Shown here in pieces: positions 1-9,402 of a DNA stretch of 64,000 nt. Every line of letters begins with the position of its first letter. Position 1 is the first letter of the stretch. The notes under the pieces were generated by a model. That model saw only the letters and a list, made by a program, of their open reading frames with translations, was not told the DNA's origin and did no database searches. Position numbers and translations under genes: made by a program. The stretch comes from an uncultured Bartonella sp. (GTDB taxonomy: Bacteria > Pseudomonadota > Alphaproteobacteria > Rhizobiales > Rhizobiaceae), in NCBI RefSeq assembly GCF_946479275.1, contig NZ_CAMLFE010000005.1, positions 282,700 through 346,699 of the forward strand. The letters run 5' to 3'.

Positions 1-311
1 TTTATAAATGATGTATAGACTATTGCCCGTTTCCCCCGCCCGCATTGAGAACATTCTCAATTCTAAAATAACAAAATCACAGAGAAAAATTAAAAATGCA
101 ATTACGTATAAACAGAAACGCAAAGTTAAAATAACGTGCAATAAAAATGGATTTTAGCGATTTTTTACAGAAAAAATATGGTGGCAATTCAAAACTTGCT
201 ATTGCCACCATCTTTTGATGTTCGACAGATTTTACCGTCCCGTCATTTTCAATATCTATTCCGGGGCGCAAACATCAGTTCATTCTGCTGACAAATATTG
301 GCGAGCCTACC
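1..311. other. Intergenic, no supported gene
   Basis: No reading frame here has a convincing start, ribosome site or familiar product. The only structure I see is the palindrome at 44-61, listed separately. The stretch is AT-rich and precedes the 3' end of the minus-strand DUF3088 gene. Confidence 0.5.
44..61. promoter_or_regulatory. Perfect 18-bp palindrome, candidate operator
   Basis: ATTGAGAACATTCTCAAT has two 8-base arms around a CA centre with no mismatch. AGAA...TTCT cores occur in operators of the Fur superfamily (Irr, Fur), but the spacing here is not the Irr consensus and no start codon follows closely. The regulated gene, if any, may lie left of the window. Confidence 0.3.
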
Positions 312-656
312 TCAATGGCTGACGGGAATGCCGTAAAGCTCCGCCAATGCTGCCAATATCGGAGCAGATCCGGCAACAAGCTGATGACCGTTATATTCGC
401 CGGTCTTATGGCTTGTTGTGCGGCCTTTTCCCAGGACCAGAAGCGGCAGAGACTGGTTATCTTCACCGGCAATGGCGATAACCTCTTCACGCGGACGTGG
501 AAAATCGGCATAGCGCACATCAAGCTCGTGAAGCTTATCTTTATAAGAGGAAAGTGCCCCTTCGATCGGCAGGCAATGCGGGCAATAAAAAAGTTTATCG
601 GGTTGTTTTGCGTCTTTGAACGCTTTTGGCAATAGAAAAAGAATGTCTTTTGACAT
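312..656 (-). CDS. DUF3088 family protein, thioredoxin-like
   Basis: A 114-residue cytosolic protein of the DUF3088 family, whose function is unknown. It opens with a DILFLLP strand, has a CPHC-like motif (YCPHC, about residues 24-28) where thioredoxin folds carry the active cysteines, and a conserved EDNQSLPLLVL block near residues 64-74. The HLV/SAPILAALAELYG tail fits the family. The ATG at 656 follows GAGG by about five bases, which fixes the start. It is divergent from the monooxygenase operon at 888, so the 230 bases between them should hold both promoters. The family assignment is by recalled sequence pattern; a redox role is inference. Confidence 0.75.
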   Translation of the reverse strand: MSKDILFLLPKAFKDAKQPDKLFYCPHCLPIEGALSSYKDKLHELDVRYADFPRPREEVIAIAGEDNQSLPLLVLGKGRTTSHKTGEYNGHQLVAGSAPILAALAELYGIPVSH

Positions 657-887
657 GACGACCTCACATAAAATTTCGGGTGAGAGAGTTATACGACTTT
701 GTTTGACCTCTTCATGATTATCCGAATTTAAATAATCAATAAAAGCGGGAAATGTTTTTCAACATTATCAGAATCTATAGAATAGTTAGGCTACCAAAAT
801 CAAAAATCTCCGCCGATTATAAATGTCGACACGATGTCCGGAAGAAAAAGGACTTCGACCACAGTTTAACCGGCAGGAGATTATATA

Positions 888-1892
888 ATGGTCTATGATT
901 TAAGCCTCTTGGATAAATGCCCGCTTGATATCAACCGCAATGCCGGTCAAGCATTAAGAAACGCTGTTGAAACAGCTCGTGCCGCTGAAGCCGCAGGCTT
1001 CCGCCGCTTCTGGGTTGCCGAACATCATCATTCCAAAGAATTCGCGTCAAGCGCACCGGAAATACTGGTTGCCTATCTGTTGGCAGCCACACGGAAAATC
1101 CGCATCGGTTCGGGGGGTGTCATGTTACAGCATTATAGCCCTTACAAAATAGCGGAAGTTTTCAATGTGCTTTCAGCAATTGAACCGGGGCGCGTCGACA
1201 TTGGCATCGGCAAAACACCGGGTGGTTTGCCACATACAACAGCAGCACTTCAGGCGGAATTTTCGGATGAAAACCGCATCGGTTTCGAAGAGAAACTGGA
1301 ACTTCTCGATAAGCTCCTCGGCGGAGAGGAAATCAAGGACGGGCGATTTGCCGGATTGGCCGCAACACCCAAGCCGGAAGTCCGTGCAAGTACCTTCCTG
1401 CTTGGAGCAAGTGCCGAAAGCGCAAAACTCGCTGCACGCCTTGGCTGGCAATTCAGCTATGCCGGACATTTGAATGGCAGCGAAGAGAAGTTAAAAAATA
1501 CTGTTTCCACTTTTCGTCGGGCAACTTCGGGTGGCGTTCCGCAATTGGCACTTGCCGCCGTCATTGATAAATCCGACAAGCGGGCAAAAGAACGCGCCAA
1601 TGCAATTGCCATTTATAAAATCCACTTTTCCGATGGCAAAACATTTTCGCTCACCACTTTGGAAGCAGCAGAAGATTTTGGCCGTCTTTCCGGTCGTTCC
1701 GATTACACCATCGAAGAACATCGCACACAGATTATTGCTGGCACTGCCGCAATGGTCAACAAGGAGCTGCAAGCTCTTCATCACCAGTTTGGCATTGGTG
1801 AATTCATGTTGGAATTGCCTGCAAGCAGTGTCGAAGAACGCATCAATGCAATTGGCGCCCTTGCTTTCGAGCAAGAAAAACTCGCCGCCTGA
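888..1892 (+). CDS. MsnO8-family LLM flavin-dependent monooxygenase
   Basis: A 334-residue bacterial-luciferase-like TIM-barrel oxidoreductase of the MsnO8 subgroup. The family uses reduced flavin (FMNH2) and O2 on small organic substrates. Visible features are the AEAAGFRRFWVAEHHH block (about residues 34-49), the GSGGVMLQHYSPYKIAE block (about 73-89), and LLGAS near residue 170. The length is normal for the group. An AGGAG sits nine bases before the ATG. It is the first gene of an operon with a second, NtaA-type monooxygenase, an FMN reductase, an acetyltransferase, a transporter and cysteine synthase. That context resembles the Bacillus CmoO (YtmO) protein of S-substituted cysteine salvage, so an organosulfur substrate is likely. 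The exact substrate cannot be read from sequence. Confidence 0.85.
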   Translation: MVYDLSLLDKCPLDINRNAGQALRNAVETARAAEAAGFRRFWVAEHHHSKEFASSAPEILVAYLLAATRKIRIGSGGVMLQHYSPYKIAEVFNVLSAIEPGRVDIGIGKTPGGLPHTTAALQAEFSDENRIGFEEKLELLDKLLGGEEIKDGRFAGLAATPKPEVRASTFLLGASAESAKLAARLGWQFSYAGHLNGSEEKLKNTVSTFRRATSGGVPQLALAAVIDKSDKRAKERANAIAIYKIHFSDGKTFSLTTLEAAEDFGRLSGRSDYTIEEHRTQIIAGTAAMVNKELQALHHQFGIGEFMLELPASSVEERINAIGALAFEQEKLAA

Positions 1893-1913
1893 CCCATATC
1901 AAGGAGATTTAAG

Positions 1914-3245
1914 ATGACGCATAAAAAAATCAATTTCGGCATCATGCTTCATGGTGCAGGCGGCCATATGAATTCATGGCGCCACCCTTCTGTTCCGGCA
2001 GATGCAAGTGTCAATATTGCTTACAATGTCAATCTTGCCAAACGCGCTGAAGCCGAGGGGCTCGCTTTCGTTTTTGTTGCCGACGGGCTTTACATCAATG
2101 AAAAATCGATCCCGCATTTTTTAAACCGCTTCGAACCGCTCACTCTTCTGTCGTTTCTTGCCGCACATACGTCGAAAATCGGTTTGGGTGGCACAGTTTC
2201 AACTTCTTACAGCGACCCGTTTACAGTTGCGCGCCAATTTGCTTCGCTCGACCTTTTAAGTGGCGGGCGGGCTGCATGGAACATTGTAACAACTCCGCTT
2301 GAAGGGACCGCCAAAAATTATGGCCGCCCTCACCCCGATCATACATTGCGTTATGAAATTGCCAGTGAATATATTGATGTTGTCAAAGGGTTATGGTCTT
2401 CATGGGAAGAAGATGCATTTGTTCGCAACCGTGAAACCGGCCAGTTTTTCGACCCGAAAAAAATGCACCGCGTCAATCACCACGGCAAGTTTTTTTCGGT
2501 TGAAGGACCGCTCAATATCCAGCGTTCCCCACAAGGCGAACCGGTGATTTTCCAAGCGGGTGCTTCAGAATCCGGTATCCATTTTGCCTCCAAATATGCC
2601 GAGGCGGTCTTTACTCACATCAGAGATATTGACGAGGCCAGAAACTATGCCAAGCGCATCAGGGATGGAGCGGTTGCACATGGTCGCTCGCTCAATGATG
2701 TGAAAATTTTCCCAGGCATCAACCCGATTGTCGGCCGCACCAAAGAAGAGGCAGAAGAAAAGTTCCGTGCGATACGCAATCTCGTCAACATTGAAGATGC
2801 GCTTGCCTATCTTGGCCGTTATTTCGACCATCATGATTTCACTCAATATGACCTTGACAAACCTTTCCCCGAACTTGGTGACATAGGCAAAAACAGTTTC
2901 CGTTCAACGAGCGATCGCATCAAGCAAGAGGCAAAAGAAAAAGGCCTGACTTTACGCGAAGTGGCATTGAATGAAACCACCCAGCATGGTGATTTTATCG
3001 GCAGTTATGACGAGGTCACCAACCGCATCATCGAATGGTTCGATAAAGGTGCGGCCGACGGTTTCATTCTGACCATGCAGGTAAGCGGCCAGGGCTTTGA
3101 CGATTTTTCTGCCGAAATTTTGCCTCGTCTTGAAGAACGTGGCTATTTCGATCGAAAACTTCATCATGCCACATTGCGTGAAAATCTCGGCCTTGCCATT
3201 CCCTCGAACCGTTATGCCGAAAAACAGCAAATTGTTGCGGCTTGA
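1914..3245 (+). CDS. NtaA/SnaA/DszA-family FMN-dependent monooxygenase
   Basis: A 443-residue monooxygenase of the NtaA/SnaA/DszA/CmoJ class, also luciferase-like but much longer than the preceding MsnO8 protein. Members oxidise C-S, S or N centres of their substrates with FMNH2 delivered by a separate reductase. The N-terminus (INFGIMLHGAGGHMNSWRHP), the LLSGGRAAWNIVTTP block near residue 115, and the QAGASESGIHFASKYAEAVFT block near residue 210 are typical. AAGGAG lies eight bases before the ATG, and the gap from the upstream gene is 21 bases, so co-transcription is likely. By context it may correspond to Bacillus CmoJ (YtnJ) or YxeK, which act on N-acetylated S-substituted cysteines. The adjacent GNAT gene would supply that acetylation. 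Function beyond family is inference. Confidence 0.88.
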   Translation: MTHKKINFGIMLHGAGGHMNSWRHPSVPADASVNIAYNVNLAKRAEAEGLAFVFVADGLYINEKSIPHFLNRFEPLTLLSFLAAHTSKIGLGGTVSTSYSDPFTVARQFASLDLLSGGRAAWNIVTTPLEGTAKNYGRPHPDHTLRYEIASEYIDVVKGLWSSWEEDAFVRNRETGQFFDPKKMHRVNHHGKFFSVEGPLNIQRSPQGEPVIFQAGASESGIHFASKYAEAVFTHIRDIDEARNYAKRIRDGAVAHGRSLNDVKIFPGINPIVGRTKEEAEEKFRAIRNLVNIEDALAYLGRYFDHHDFTQYDLDKPFPELGDIGKNSFRSTSDRIKQEAKEKGLTLREVALNETTQHGDFIGSYDEVTNRIIEWFDKGAADGFILTMQVSGQGFDDFSAEILPRLEERGYFDRKLHHATLRENLGLAIPSNRYAEKQQIVAA

Positions 3246-3263
3246 AACCGGAAAGATAAGAAA

Positions 3264-3878
3264 ATGAGTAAAGTGATTGTTTTTTCCGGCAGTTTCAACC
3301 GGCCATCAAAAACCACCGCTCTCGTCAATTATATTGGCGAAAAAGTGGCCAAAAAATTCGGCACAAAAGTTGTGAGCTATGACCTTCTTGATGTCGGAAC
3401 CACGCTGGGACTTGCCCAACGTGCAGACAAGCTTGAGCCGAAAGGTCAACAGATTATCGAAGAACTGACATCGGCAGACGCACTTGTTATCGGCAGTCCT
3501 GTCTATAAAGGGAGCTATCCGGGACTGTTCAAACATTTCATTGATCTTATCGAACCTGAAAGACTTTATGGAAAACCTGTGCTTCTTTCTGCAACCGGCG
3601 GCGGTGACCGTCATGCTTTGATGGTTGAACATCAATTACGCCCGCTTTTCGGTTTCTTCATGGCGCACAGCCTGCCAACTGCTATTTATGCTTCGTCACG
3701 TGATTTCGGGCCGGATAATGAAATCCGCTCGCAGGATCTCGTTTCCCGCATTGACAAAGCCGTCAATCAATTCGCCCCCTTCATCAGTGCAGAGACAGCG
3801 CACAGTTCCGAACAAAAAACAACTGTCCAACGGGCACGCCGGACGCATGATGTTTTGCCCTTTGCGGTCAATTCGTGA
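3264..3878 (+). CDS. NAD(P)H-dependent FMN reductase (MsuE/SsuE type)
   Basis: A 204-residue flavodoxin-fold reductase that would supply FMNH2 to the two monooxygenases encoded just upstream. The phosphate-binding loop reads SGSFNRPSKT (about residues 8-17), and GSPVYKGSYPGLFKHFIDL near residues 77-95 is the hallmark of the SsuE/MsuE group. The C-terminal ten or so residues are basic and polar, and I do not recognise a domain there. It starts 18 bases after the previous stop behind a GGAAAG. Pairing of a reductase with luciferase-type oxygenases is the known two-component arrangement. Confidence 0.88.
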   Translation: MSKVIVFSGSFNRPSKTTALVNYIGEKVAKKFGTKVVSYDLLDVGTTLGLAQRADKLEPKGQQIIEELTSADALVIGSPVYKGSYPGLFKHFIDLIEPERLYGKPVLLSATGGGDRHALMVEHQLRPLFGFFMAHSLPTAIYASSRDFGPDNEIRSQDLVSRIDKAVNQFAPFISAETAHSSEQKTTVQRARRTHDVLPFAVNS

Positions 3879-3892
3879 GTCAGGAGACGCCG

Positions 3893-4477
3893 ATGAAACA
3901 TTTTGTCTTCACCAGTTTGAAAGACCCTCGATCAGCGCGGCTGCGTGCCGCGTTGATAGAAGAATATGACAGCCGTTATGGTAGTTTTTACGATGAGGAA
4001 GGCGCAAAAGCCGAGCTTGACCGCTATCCGGCTGAAGATTTCGCCCCGCCACGGGGAAATTTTCTTCTCCTGATTGACGGAGAAGAGACGATCGGCGGCG
4101 GCGCTTTCAAATTTTACGACGAGACGACCGCCGAGCTCAAGCGTATCTGGATTGATAACGGCTATCGCCGTCAAGGGCTTGCAGTGCTCATTCTTGATAA
4201 ACTCGAACGTCAAGCGCAATTGCAAGGTTACAAACGCGTTTATCTCACCACAGGTTTTCGCCAGCCGGAGGCTGTCAATCTCTATCTGAAAAATGGCTAT
4301 ACCAATCTTTTTGATTTGAACGGCGATTGGGAAGCTTATCGCCATTTGCCATTTGAAAAAGACATCCGCAACAAAAATCACGAACTCGATCGTAATCGGG
4401 ATAACGACCTCGATAGTCATTTGCAGCCATTTTCACCTGTCAAAGCCGAAAGCGCATTGCCGCCAACCAGCCTTTGA
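3893..4477 (+). CDS. GNAT family N-acetyltransferase
   Basis: A 194-residue acetyltransferase. The acetyl-CoA pyrophosphate loop is RRQGLA within [19 protein letters not shown], with the usual beta-strand before it and the [11 protein letters not shown] motif after it. I chose the ATG at 3893 because CAGGAG sits just upstream; a GTG at 3875 would overlap the previous stop. About 25 residues after the domain (from [10 protein letters not shown]) are polar and look unstructured. In Bacillus S-substituted cysteine pathways a GNAT enzyme (SnaA or SnaB) N-acetylates the substrate before the monooxygenase step, and the position here, between monooxygenases and transporter, suggests the same job. 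No deacetylase is visible nearby. Confidence 0.82.
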   Translation: MKHFVFTSLKDPRSARLRAALIEEYDSRYGSFYDEEGAKAELDRYPAEDFAPPRGNFLLLIDGEETIGGGAFKFYDETTAELKRIWIDNGYRRQGLAVLILDKLERQAQLQGYKRVYLTTGFRQPEAVNLYLKNGYTNLFDLNGDWEAYRHLPFEKDIRNKNHELDRNRDNDLDSHLQPFSPVKAESALPPTSL

Positions 4478-4490
4478 AAAAGGAGCCCCC

Positions 4491-6350
4491 ATGTCATCAT
4501 TAACAGATATTCATACTCCCGAACTGTCCGCAAAATTCGATTCCGAAACAAAGCATTATTCGGATTGCAAGGTTGTTCCCGCACGTTATCCGCTACGAAT
4601 GTTCGGCACGGTCTTTTCTGTTCTTGTCATCGGAGCCATTCTATATTCGGTTCTTACGAATGAAAAATGGGGATGGTCGGTTTTCGCGACATGGTTTTTA
4701 TCCGAACCGGTTCTTGCCGGTCTCGGGCGGACGATTTTGCTCACAATCCTTGCAACGATCGCCGGCTCGATACTGGGAACCTGCCTCGCATTGGCGCGTG
4801 TTTCAAAGTCCCCACTGCTTGCCGGCCTGTCATGGAGCTATATCTGGTTGTTGCGCTCTATACCGCTCATCGTGCTTTTGCTTATTCTCAACAATCTGGG
4901 CTATCTTTATGAAAGCGTCCGCCTCACCAATCCGTTGAATGGCGAAATACTCGTCAATTACCCGATGGTATCTTTGCTGACACCTTTTCTCGCTGCTTTC
5001 ATCGGATTGACACTCAACCAGTCGGCATTTTTTGCCGAAATCGTTCGGGGCGGAATTTTGTCAGTCGATAACGGACAACATGAAGCCGCCGCTTCGCTCG
5101 GTTTGTCGAAAAAACGGCAAGTCTTGCGCATAGTCTTGCCGCAAGCCATGCGCACCATTCTGCCAACCGGATTTAACGAAATTATCGGTTTGGCCAAAGG
5201 TACCTCTATGGTTTACGTTTTGGCACTGCCGGAATTGTTTTATACCGTTCAGGTTATCTATCGGCGCAATCTCGAAGTCATACCGCTTTTGATGGTTGCA
5301 ACCGTCTGGTACCTTGTCATCATGACCGTGCTTTCGATTGTTCAATATTATATTGAAAGCATTTACGCTAAAGGTGCCGTGCGCAACCCGTCCGAACTTG
5401 CTTTTTCACGGATTGAACGTAGCCTCGGCAATCTTGCCCGTCATTTCGCGTTTTTCAAAACACCGTCGGCATCGTCAGCGGAAGACAAATTGACATTAAG
5501 CGATCAAATTGAAGACTTGGCGGAGAGCGAAGCTCCCTCGCTTGACGAGTGCCAGCATCCTGCCTTCGGCAATCTTTATTCGGGTGAAGGCGCAGAAGTC
5601 AATGTTCACAATGTGTCGAAATATTTCGGTGCCAACAAGGTGTTGGAGAATGTCAGTCTTAGCGTGCCGGCAGGTAGTGTAACCGTCATTCTTGGACCAT
5701 CCGGTTCGGGTAAATCCACATTGCTTAGAACAATCAACCACCTTGAACGCGTCGATAGCGGCTTCATTGATGTTGATGGCGAACTGATCGGCTATCGCAG
5801 AGAAGCAAACACGCTTTATGAACTCAAAGAAAAAGACATTTTGAAACAACGGGCCGATATTGCCATGGTGTTCCAGAATTTCAATCTGTTTCCGCATTTG
5901 ACGGTTCTCGAAAACATTATCGAAGCCCCGACACAAGTTAAAAAACTTCCCTATAAAATTGCCGTTCAGGAAGCGCTCGATCTTCTGGAACGGGTAGGCT
6001 TGAAAGACAAAGCCGATGTCTATCCCCGTCAGCTTTCCGGCGGCCAACAACAACGCGTCGCCATTGCCCGTGCTTTGGCACTTCGCCCCAAAGTTCTGCT
6101 TTTTGATGAACCGACATCCGCGCTTGATCCGGAACTTGTCGGAGAGGTTCTTGATGTCATCAAAGAGTTGGCCCGCTCCGGTTCGACACTTATCGTTGTC
6201 ACCCATGAAATCGGTTTTGCCCGTGAGGTCGCAGATACAATCGTTTTCATGGAACATGGAAAAATAAATGAAATCGGAAGCCCTGAGGAGGTCTTCAACC
6301 ACACAAAACAGGCACGGACAAAAGCCTTTTTAAACAAGGTGTTAAAATAA
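4491..6350 (+). CDS. Fused polar amino acid ABC transporter permease/ATPase
   Basis: A 619-residue fusion of an inner-membrane permease and its ATPase, for uptake of an amino acid, probably cystine or another sulfur amino acid. Residues about 1-330 are a HisM/TcyB-type permease with several membrane spans and the conserved [24 protein letters not shown] coupling region. After a polar linker (about 330-375), the ATPase has Walker [10 protein letters not shown], signature [15 protein letters not shown] and Walker [14 protein letters not shown]. The ATG at 4491 follows AAAGGAG. The usual arrangement is two separate genes, so the fusion is notable though known in Proteobacteria. Two binding-protein genes follow. 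Confidence 0.9.
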   Translation: MSSLTDIHTPELSAKFDSETKHYSDCKVVPARYPLRMFGTVFSVLVIGAILYSVLTNEKWGWSVFATWFLSEPVLAGLGRTILLTILATIAGSILGTCLALARVSKSPLLAGLSWSYIWLLRSIPLIVLLLILNNLGYLYESVRLTNPLNGEILVNYPMVSLLTPFLAAFIGLTLNQSAFFAEIVRGGILSVDNGQHEAAASLGLSKKRQVLRIVLPQAMRTILPTGFNEIIGLAKGTSMVYVLALPELFYTVQVIYRRNLEVIPLLMVATVWYLVIMTVLSIVQYYIESIYAKGAVRNPSELAFSRIERSLGNLARHFAFFKTPSASSAEDKLTLSDQIEDLAESEAPSLDECQHPAFGNLYSGEGAEVNVHNVSKYFGANKVLENVSLSVPAGSVTVILGPSGSGKSTLLRTINHLERVDSGFIDVDGELIGYRREANTLYELKEKDILKQRADIAMVFQNFNLFPHLTVLENIIEAPTQVKKLPYKIAVQEALDLLERVGLKDKADVYPRQLSGGQQQRVAIARALALRPKVLLFDEPTSALDPELVGEVLDVIKELARSGSTLIVVTHEIGFAREVADTIVFMEHGKINEIGSPEEVFNHTKQARTKAFLNKVLK

Positions 6351-6400
6351 TACGACAATTTAAAAAAATCGGCAATTTGCCAAATAGTATGAGGTTTTTG

Positions 6401-7351
6401 ATGAGTTTATTCGGTAATAATTTCGGAGTGAGAGCACTGCTTATCGCTGTAAGTTTGACATTTACGCAAGCTTCATGGTCTGAAAGCGTGCCACTTGATC
6501 TATCAGTGGAACAGCCCGGTCGCCCGCATACGACTTTAAGTCAGGAGCGCGCGAACGAAGTTGCCAATGTGCCTTTCGTGAAAAAGGATACATTGACAAT
6601 CGCATTCAGCACGAACAGCAGCCTTCCCTTGCACGACTATGCGAGCGACGCAAAAACATGGATAGGATCGGATGCCGATCTTGTTTCAGCCATCGCCGAA
6701 CGTATGGGCAAAAAACTCGAAATCATCAATATCAATTGGGCAGATTGGCCATTGGGTCTATCAAGCGGCAAATATGATGGTGTCATTGCTAATCTGACAG
6801 TGACTGAAGAGCGCAAAGAAAAATTCGATTTCGCTACCTACCGCCACGACATCATCGGCATTTATGTCAAGAAATCGAGCTCCATAAAAGAAATCAAAGA
6901 AGCAAAAGATATTGCCGGTTTGCGGGTGATTACCGATGCCGGTACAAATCAGGAAAAACTTCTGCTTCAGTGGAATGATGAAAACGTCAAAAACGGTTTG
7001 AAACCGGTTGAGGTACAATATTATGACGACCGCGCCTTGCAAACGCTGGCTTTGGATAGCGACCGCGCCGATGCCATTTTCAGTGTCAATGCCATGCAAT
7101 CGCTCGTGGCAGCCACAACCGGTAAAACAAGGCTCGTCGGAACTGTCAACGGGGGCTGGCCACTAACCGCCGATATTGCTGTGGGTCTGCCTAAAAACAG
7201 CCCGCTTACCAAACCGGTTGCAGATTGTATCAACGACCTTATCGCCGACGGTACCTATGAAAAAATCCTGAAACGTTGGAACCTCTGGGAAGAAGGCATT
7301 TCTCAATCGCAAATCAATCCCCCCGGTCTGCCAAAACCGCAAGCCAAATAA
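6401..7351 (+). CDS. Amino acid ABC transporter substrate-binding protein 1
   Basis: A 316-residue periplasmic binding protein of family 3 (SBP_bac_3). The first 25 residues form a signal peptide ending near FTQASWS. The domain begins at KKDTLTIAFS and includes WADWPLGLSSGKYDGVIANLTVTEERKEKFDFA, where family 3 proteins contact the ligand carboxylate and amine. I place the start at ATG 6401 because GAGG lies seven bases upstream. Earlier TTG or ATG codons at 6377 and 6389 would only lengthen the tail before the signal. It follows the fused permease/ATPase by 50 bases and has a paralogue directly downstream. Confidence 0.87.
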   Translation: MSLFGNNFGVRALLIAVSLTFTQASWSESVPLDLSVEQPGRPHTTLSQERANEVANVPFVKKDTLTIAFSTNSSLPLHDYASDAKTWIGSDADLVSAIAERMGKKLEIININWADWPLGLSSGKYDGVIANLTVTEERKEKFDFATYRHDIIGIYVKKSSSIKEIKEAKDIAGLRVITDAGTNQEKLLLQWNDENVKNGLKPVEVQYYDDRALQTLALDSDRADAIFSVNAMQSLVAATTGKTRLVGTVNGGWPLTADIAVGLPKNSPLTKPVADCINDLIADGTYEKILKRWNLWEEGISQSQINPPGLPKPQAK

Positions 7352-7448
7352 AAATCAGGTCGAATAAAAGTCCTGCCAAAGAGAGTTCGGCGCAAGTCGA
7401 ACTCTATCACAGAGCTATAAAATTTGTCACGCCAACCGTGAGGCACCC

Positions 7449-8390
7449 ATGAAGAAGACCAAAATTTTCGTTCCGTTATTTTTCATCGGCTTCCTTGCGG
7501 AAACAATGCTCAACGCTTCTGCTCTTGACCAGAAGCTATTTTTTGACACCTCTGCCAAACAGGACGGCCGTATTCACGTCGAAAAAAACGAAGATGCAAT
7601 CAAGGCCATTCCGCAAGATTATCAATTCGTCAATAAAGATAAATTGACAATTGCTGTTACTCCAAGTGATCCGCCTTTATCATTTTATGCAAGTGACGCA
7701 AAAACGCCCGTCGGTTCGGAAGTCGACTTCGCTTCGGCAATAGCTGAAAGTCTTGGAAAACAGCTTGAACTCGTAGCCATACCGTGGATTGATTGGTCAC
7801 TTGGCCTGTCATCGGGAAAATATGATGCCGTTCTTGCCAATATCGGTGTCACCGAAGCGCGCAAGAAAAAGTTCGATTTCTCGACTTACCGGAAAGGCAT
7901 TCACGGCTTTTATGTAAAAAGTGATAGTCCGATCAAAAAAATTGAAAAGCCTGAAGATCTCGCCGGGTATCGGGTTATCGTCGGTGGCGGTACCAATCAG
8001 GAGCGTATCATGTTACGCTGGAATGATATTGTTACTCATGAAAAGCTAAAGCCGATCGTGCTTCAGGACTATGATGATAGTGCTGCAAAACTGCTTGCTC
8101 TCCAGTCAGGGCGGGCAGATGTCATTGTCGGCCCGCATGCGCAATTGGTCTATTTTTCATTGCGCGACAACAATTTGCGCAAAGTCGGAACACTTATTGC
8201 CGGTTGGCCGGATCGTTCCGACGTTTCGGTTGTGACAAGAAAATCAAGCGGCCTTGCAGAACCTGTTACCATTGCGATCAATGGTTTTATAAAGTCGGGC
8301 GCTTACGGAAAAATTCTCGCCAGATGGCATCTGGAAGATGAAGCACTCAACGGTTCTGAAACCAATCCCAAAGGCATGGCAGAAGAATAG
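7449..8390 (+). CDS. Amino acid ABC transporter substrate-binding protein 2
   Basis: A 313-residue paralogue of the binding protein encoded just before it, sharing the WxDWxLGLSSGKYDxVxAN block, the TEARKKKFDFSTYRKG block and the C-terminal KILARWHLEDEALN region. A signal peptide covers about the first 25 residues. GAGG precedes the ATG. Two binding proteins for one membrane fusion suggest that the transporter accepts two related ligands, for example cystine and an S-substituted cysteine; this is inference. The 97-base gap before it is larger than elsewhere in the operon and could hold a processing site. Confidence 0.87.
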   Translation: MKKTKIFVPLFFIGFLAETMLNASALDQKLFFDTSAKQDGRIHVEKNEDAIKAIPQDYQFVNKDKLTIAVTPSDPPLSFYASDAKTPVGSEVDFASAIAESLGKQLELVAIPWIDWSLGLSSGKYDAVLANIGVTEARKKKFDFSTYRKGIHGFYVKSDSPIKKIEKPEDLAGYRVIVGGGTNQERIMLRWNDIVTHEKLKPIVLQDYDDSAAKLLALQSGRADVIVGPHAQLVYFSLRDNNLRKVGTLIAGWPDRSDVSVVTRKSSGLAEPVTIAINGFIKSGAYGKILARWHLEDEALNGSETNPKGMAEE

Positions 8391-8404
8391 CGGAGCATTA
8401 TCTC

Positions 8405-9355
8405 ATGAAAATCCATCACAATATCACCGAACTCATTGGCAAGACTCCACTTGTCGAGCTTCATCAATACGGCAAGAAACATCATTTGAAATCCCGTATT
8501 ATTGCCAAACTGGAATATCTCAATCCGGCAGGCAGTATAAAAGACCGTGCCGCTTTGAATATGATTAATGAAGCGGAAAAATCCGGCAAGCTGAAAAAGG
8601 GCGATACCATTGTCGATGTTACAAGCGGCAATACAGGCATTGCGCTTGCCGCAGTGGCCGCAGCCAAAGGCTATGCAACGAAATTCTATGTGAGCGATAA
8701 TATCAGCGCCGACAAAATAAAACTTCTCAAGCTTTATGGTGCGGAAGTGGTTGCGGTTGAAAACGCTTTTTTCATGGATCCGGAAGCATTGGAAAAAATG
8801 GCTGCCCGCATCGTGTCGGAAAATCCGGACGCCTTTTTTATCGACCAATTGGCCAATCCCGATAATCCGAAGGTTCATATTGTCTCGACCGGTCCTGAAA
8901 TCTGGGAAGGTACAGATGGTCAGGTGGATATTCTGGTGTGTGCCATGGGCACAGGCGGAACAGTGTCGGGAACCGGAAAATATTTGAAATCGAAAAATCC
9001 CAAAATCAAAGTTGTTATTGCAGAACCGGCAGAAACCTCGCTTCCGAGTGAAGAAAACCCCTATCCCGATGAAATTGACGGGGTGCACAAGGTAAGTGAA
9101 GTGCCTCCAGAGTCTCTGCCAAAGAACTATGCGGCAGAAGTGGTTGATGAAATTTTTTCACTCGACACCGCGGATGCTCTTAATGTTCAACGTGATCTCT
9201 TAACAACCGAGGGAATATTCCCCGGTGTTTCAGCCGCTGCTATTTTATGGACAGCAACCCGCCTTGCCGAACGGGAAGAAAATAAAGGCAAAATGATTGT
9301 TGCAATTTTCCCTGATAGCGGCGAACGTTATTTGAGTGCTGCAACAAAGAACTAA
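8405..9355 (+). CDS. cysK: Cysteine synthase (O-acetylserine sulfhydrylase)
   Basis: A 316-residue PLP enzyme that makes cysteine from O-acetylserine and sulfide. The PLP lysine is K46 in AGSIKDRAA, the substrate loop TSGNTG is at 73-78, the phosphate loop is GTGGTVSGTG, and the C-terminus has FPDSGERYLS. Length fits CysK. It lies 14 bases after the second binding protein and ends the operon at a strong terminator. Its presence here says that the end product of the pathway is sulfide, recycled to cysteine. A closely related role such as S-substituted cysteine synthase or lyase cannot be excluded from sequence alone. Confidence 0.85.
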   Translation: MKIHHNITELIGKTPLVELHQYGKKHHLKSRIIAKLEYLNPAGSIKDRAALNMINEAEKSGKLKKGDTIVDVTSGNTGIALAAVAAAKGYATKFYVSDNISADKIKLLKLYGAEVVAVENAFFMDPEALEKMAARIVSENPDAFFIDQLANPDNPKVHIVSTGPEIWEGTDGQVDILVCAMGTGGTVSGTGKYLKSKNPKIKVVIAEPAETSLPSEENPYPDEIDGVHKVSEVPPESLPKNYAAEVVDEIFSLDTADALNVQRDLLTTEGIFPGVSAAAILWTATRLAEREENKGKMIVAIFPDSGERYLSAATKN

Positions 9356-9368
9356 AACAATTGCATAT

Positions 9369-9402
9369 TTGCGGGCAGATGAACTTTGCCCGCAATTTTT
9401 TT
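9369..9402 (+). terminator. Rho-independent terminator after cysK
   Basis: A nine-base perfect stem (TTGCGGGCA / TGCCCGCAA) with a nine-base loop is followed directly by seven T residues. It lies 14 bases after the cysK stop and closes the sulfur operon. Confidence 0.9.

Noticed and set aside
275..667. A 130-residue minus-strand frame over the DUF3088 gene
   Set aside because: It is a shifted frame of the real gene and has no family resemblance.
5496..6302. A 268-residue minus-strand frame inside the permease/ATPase gene
   Set aside because: Antisense shadow; no ribosome site and no family match.
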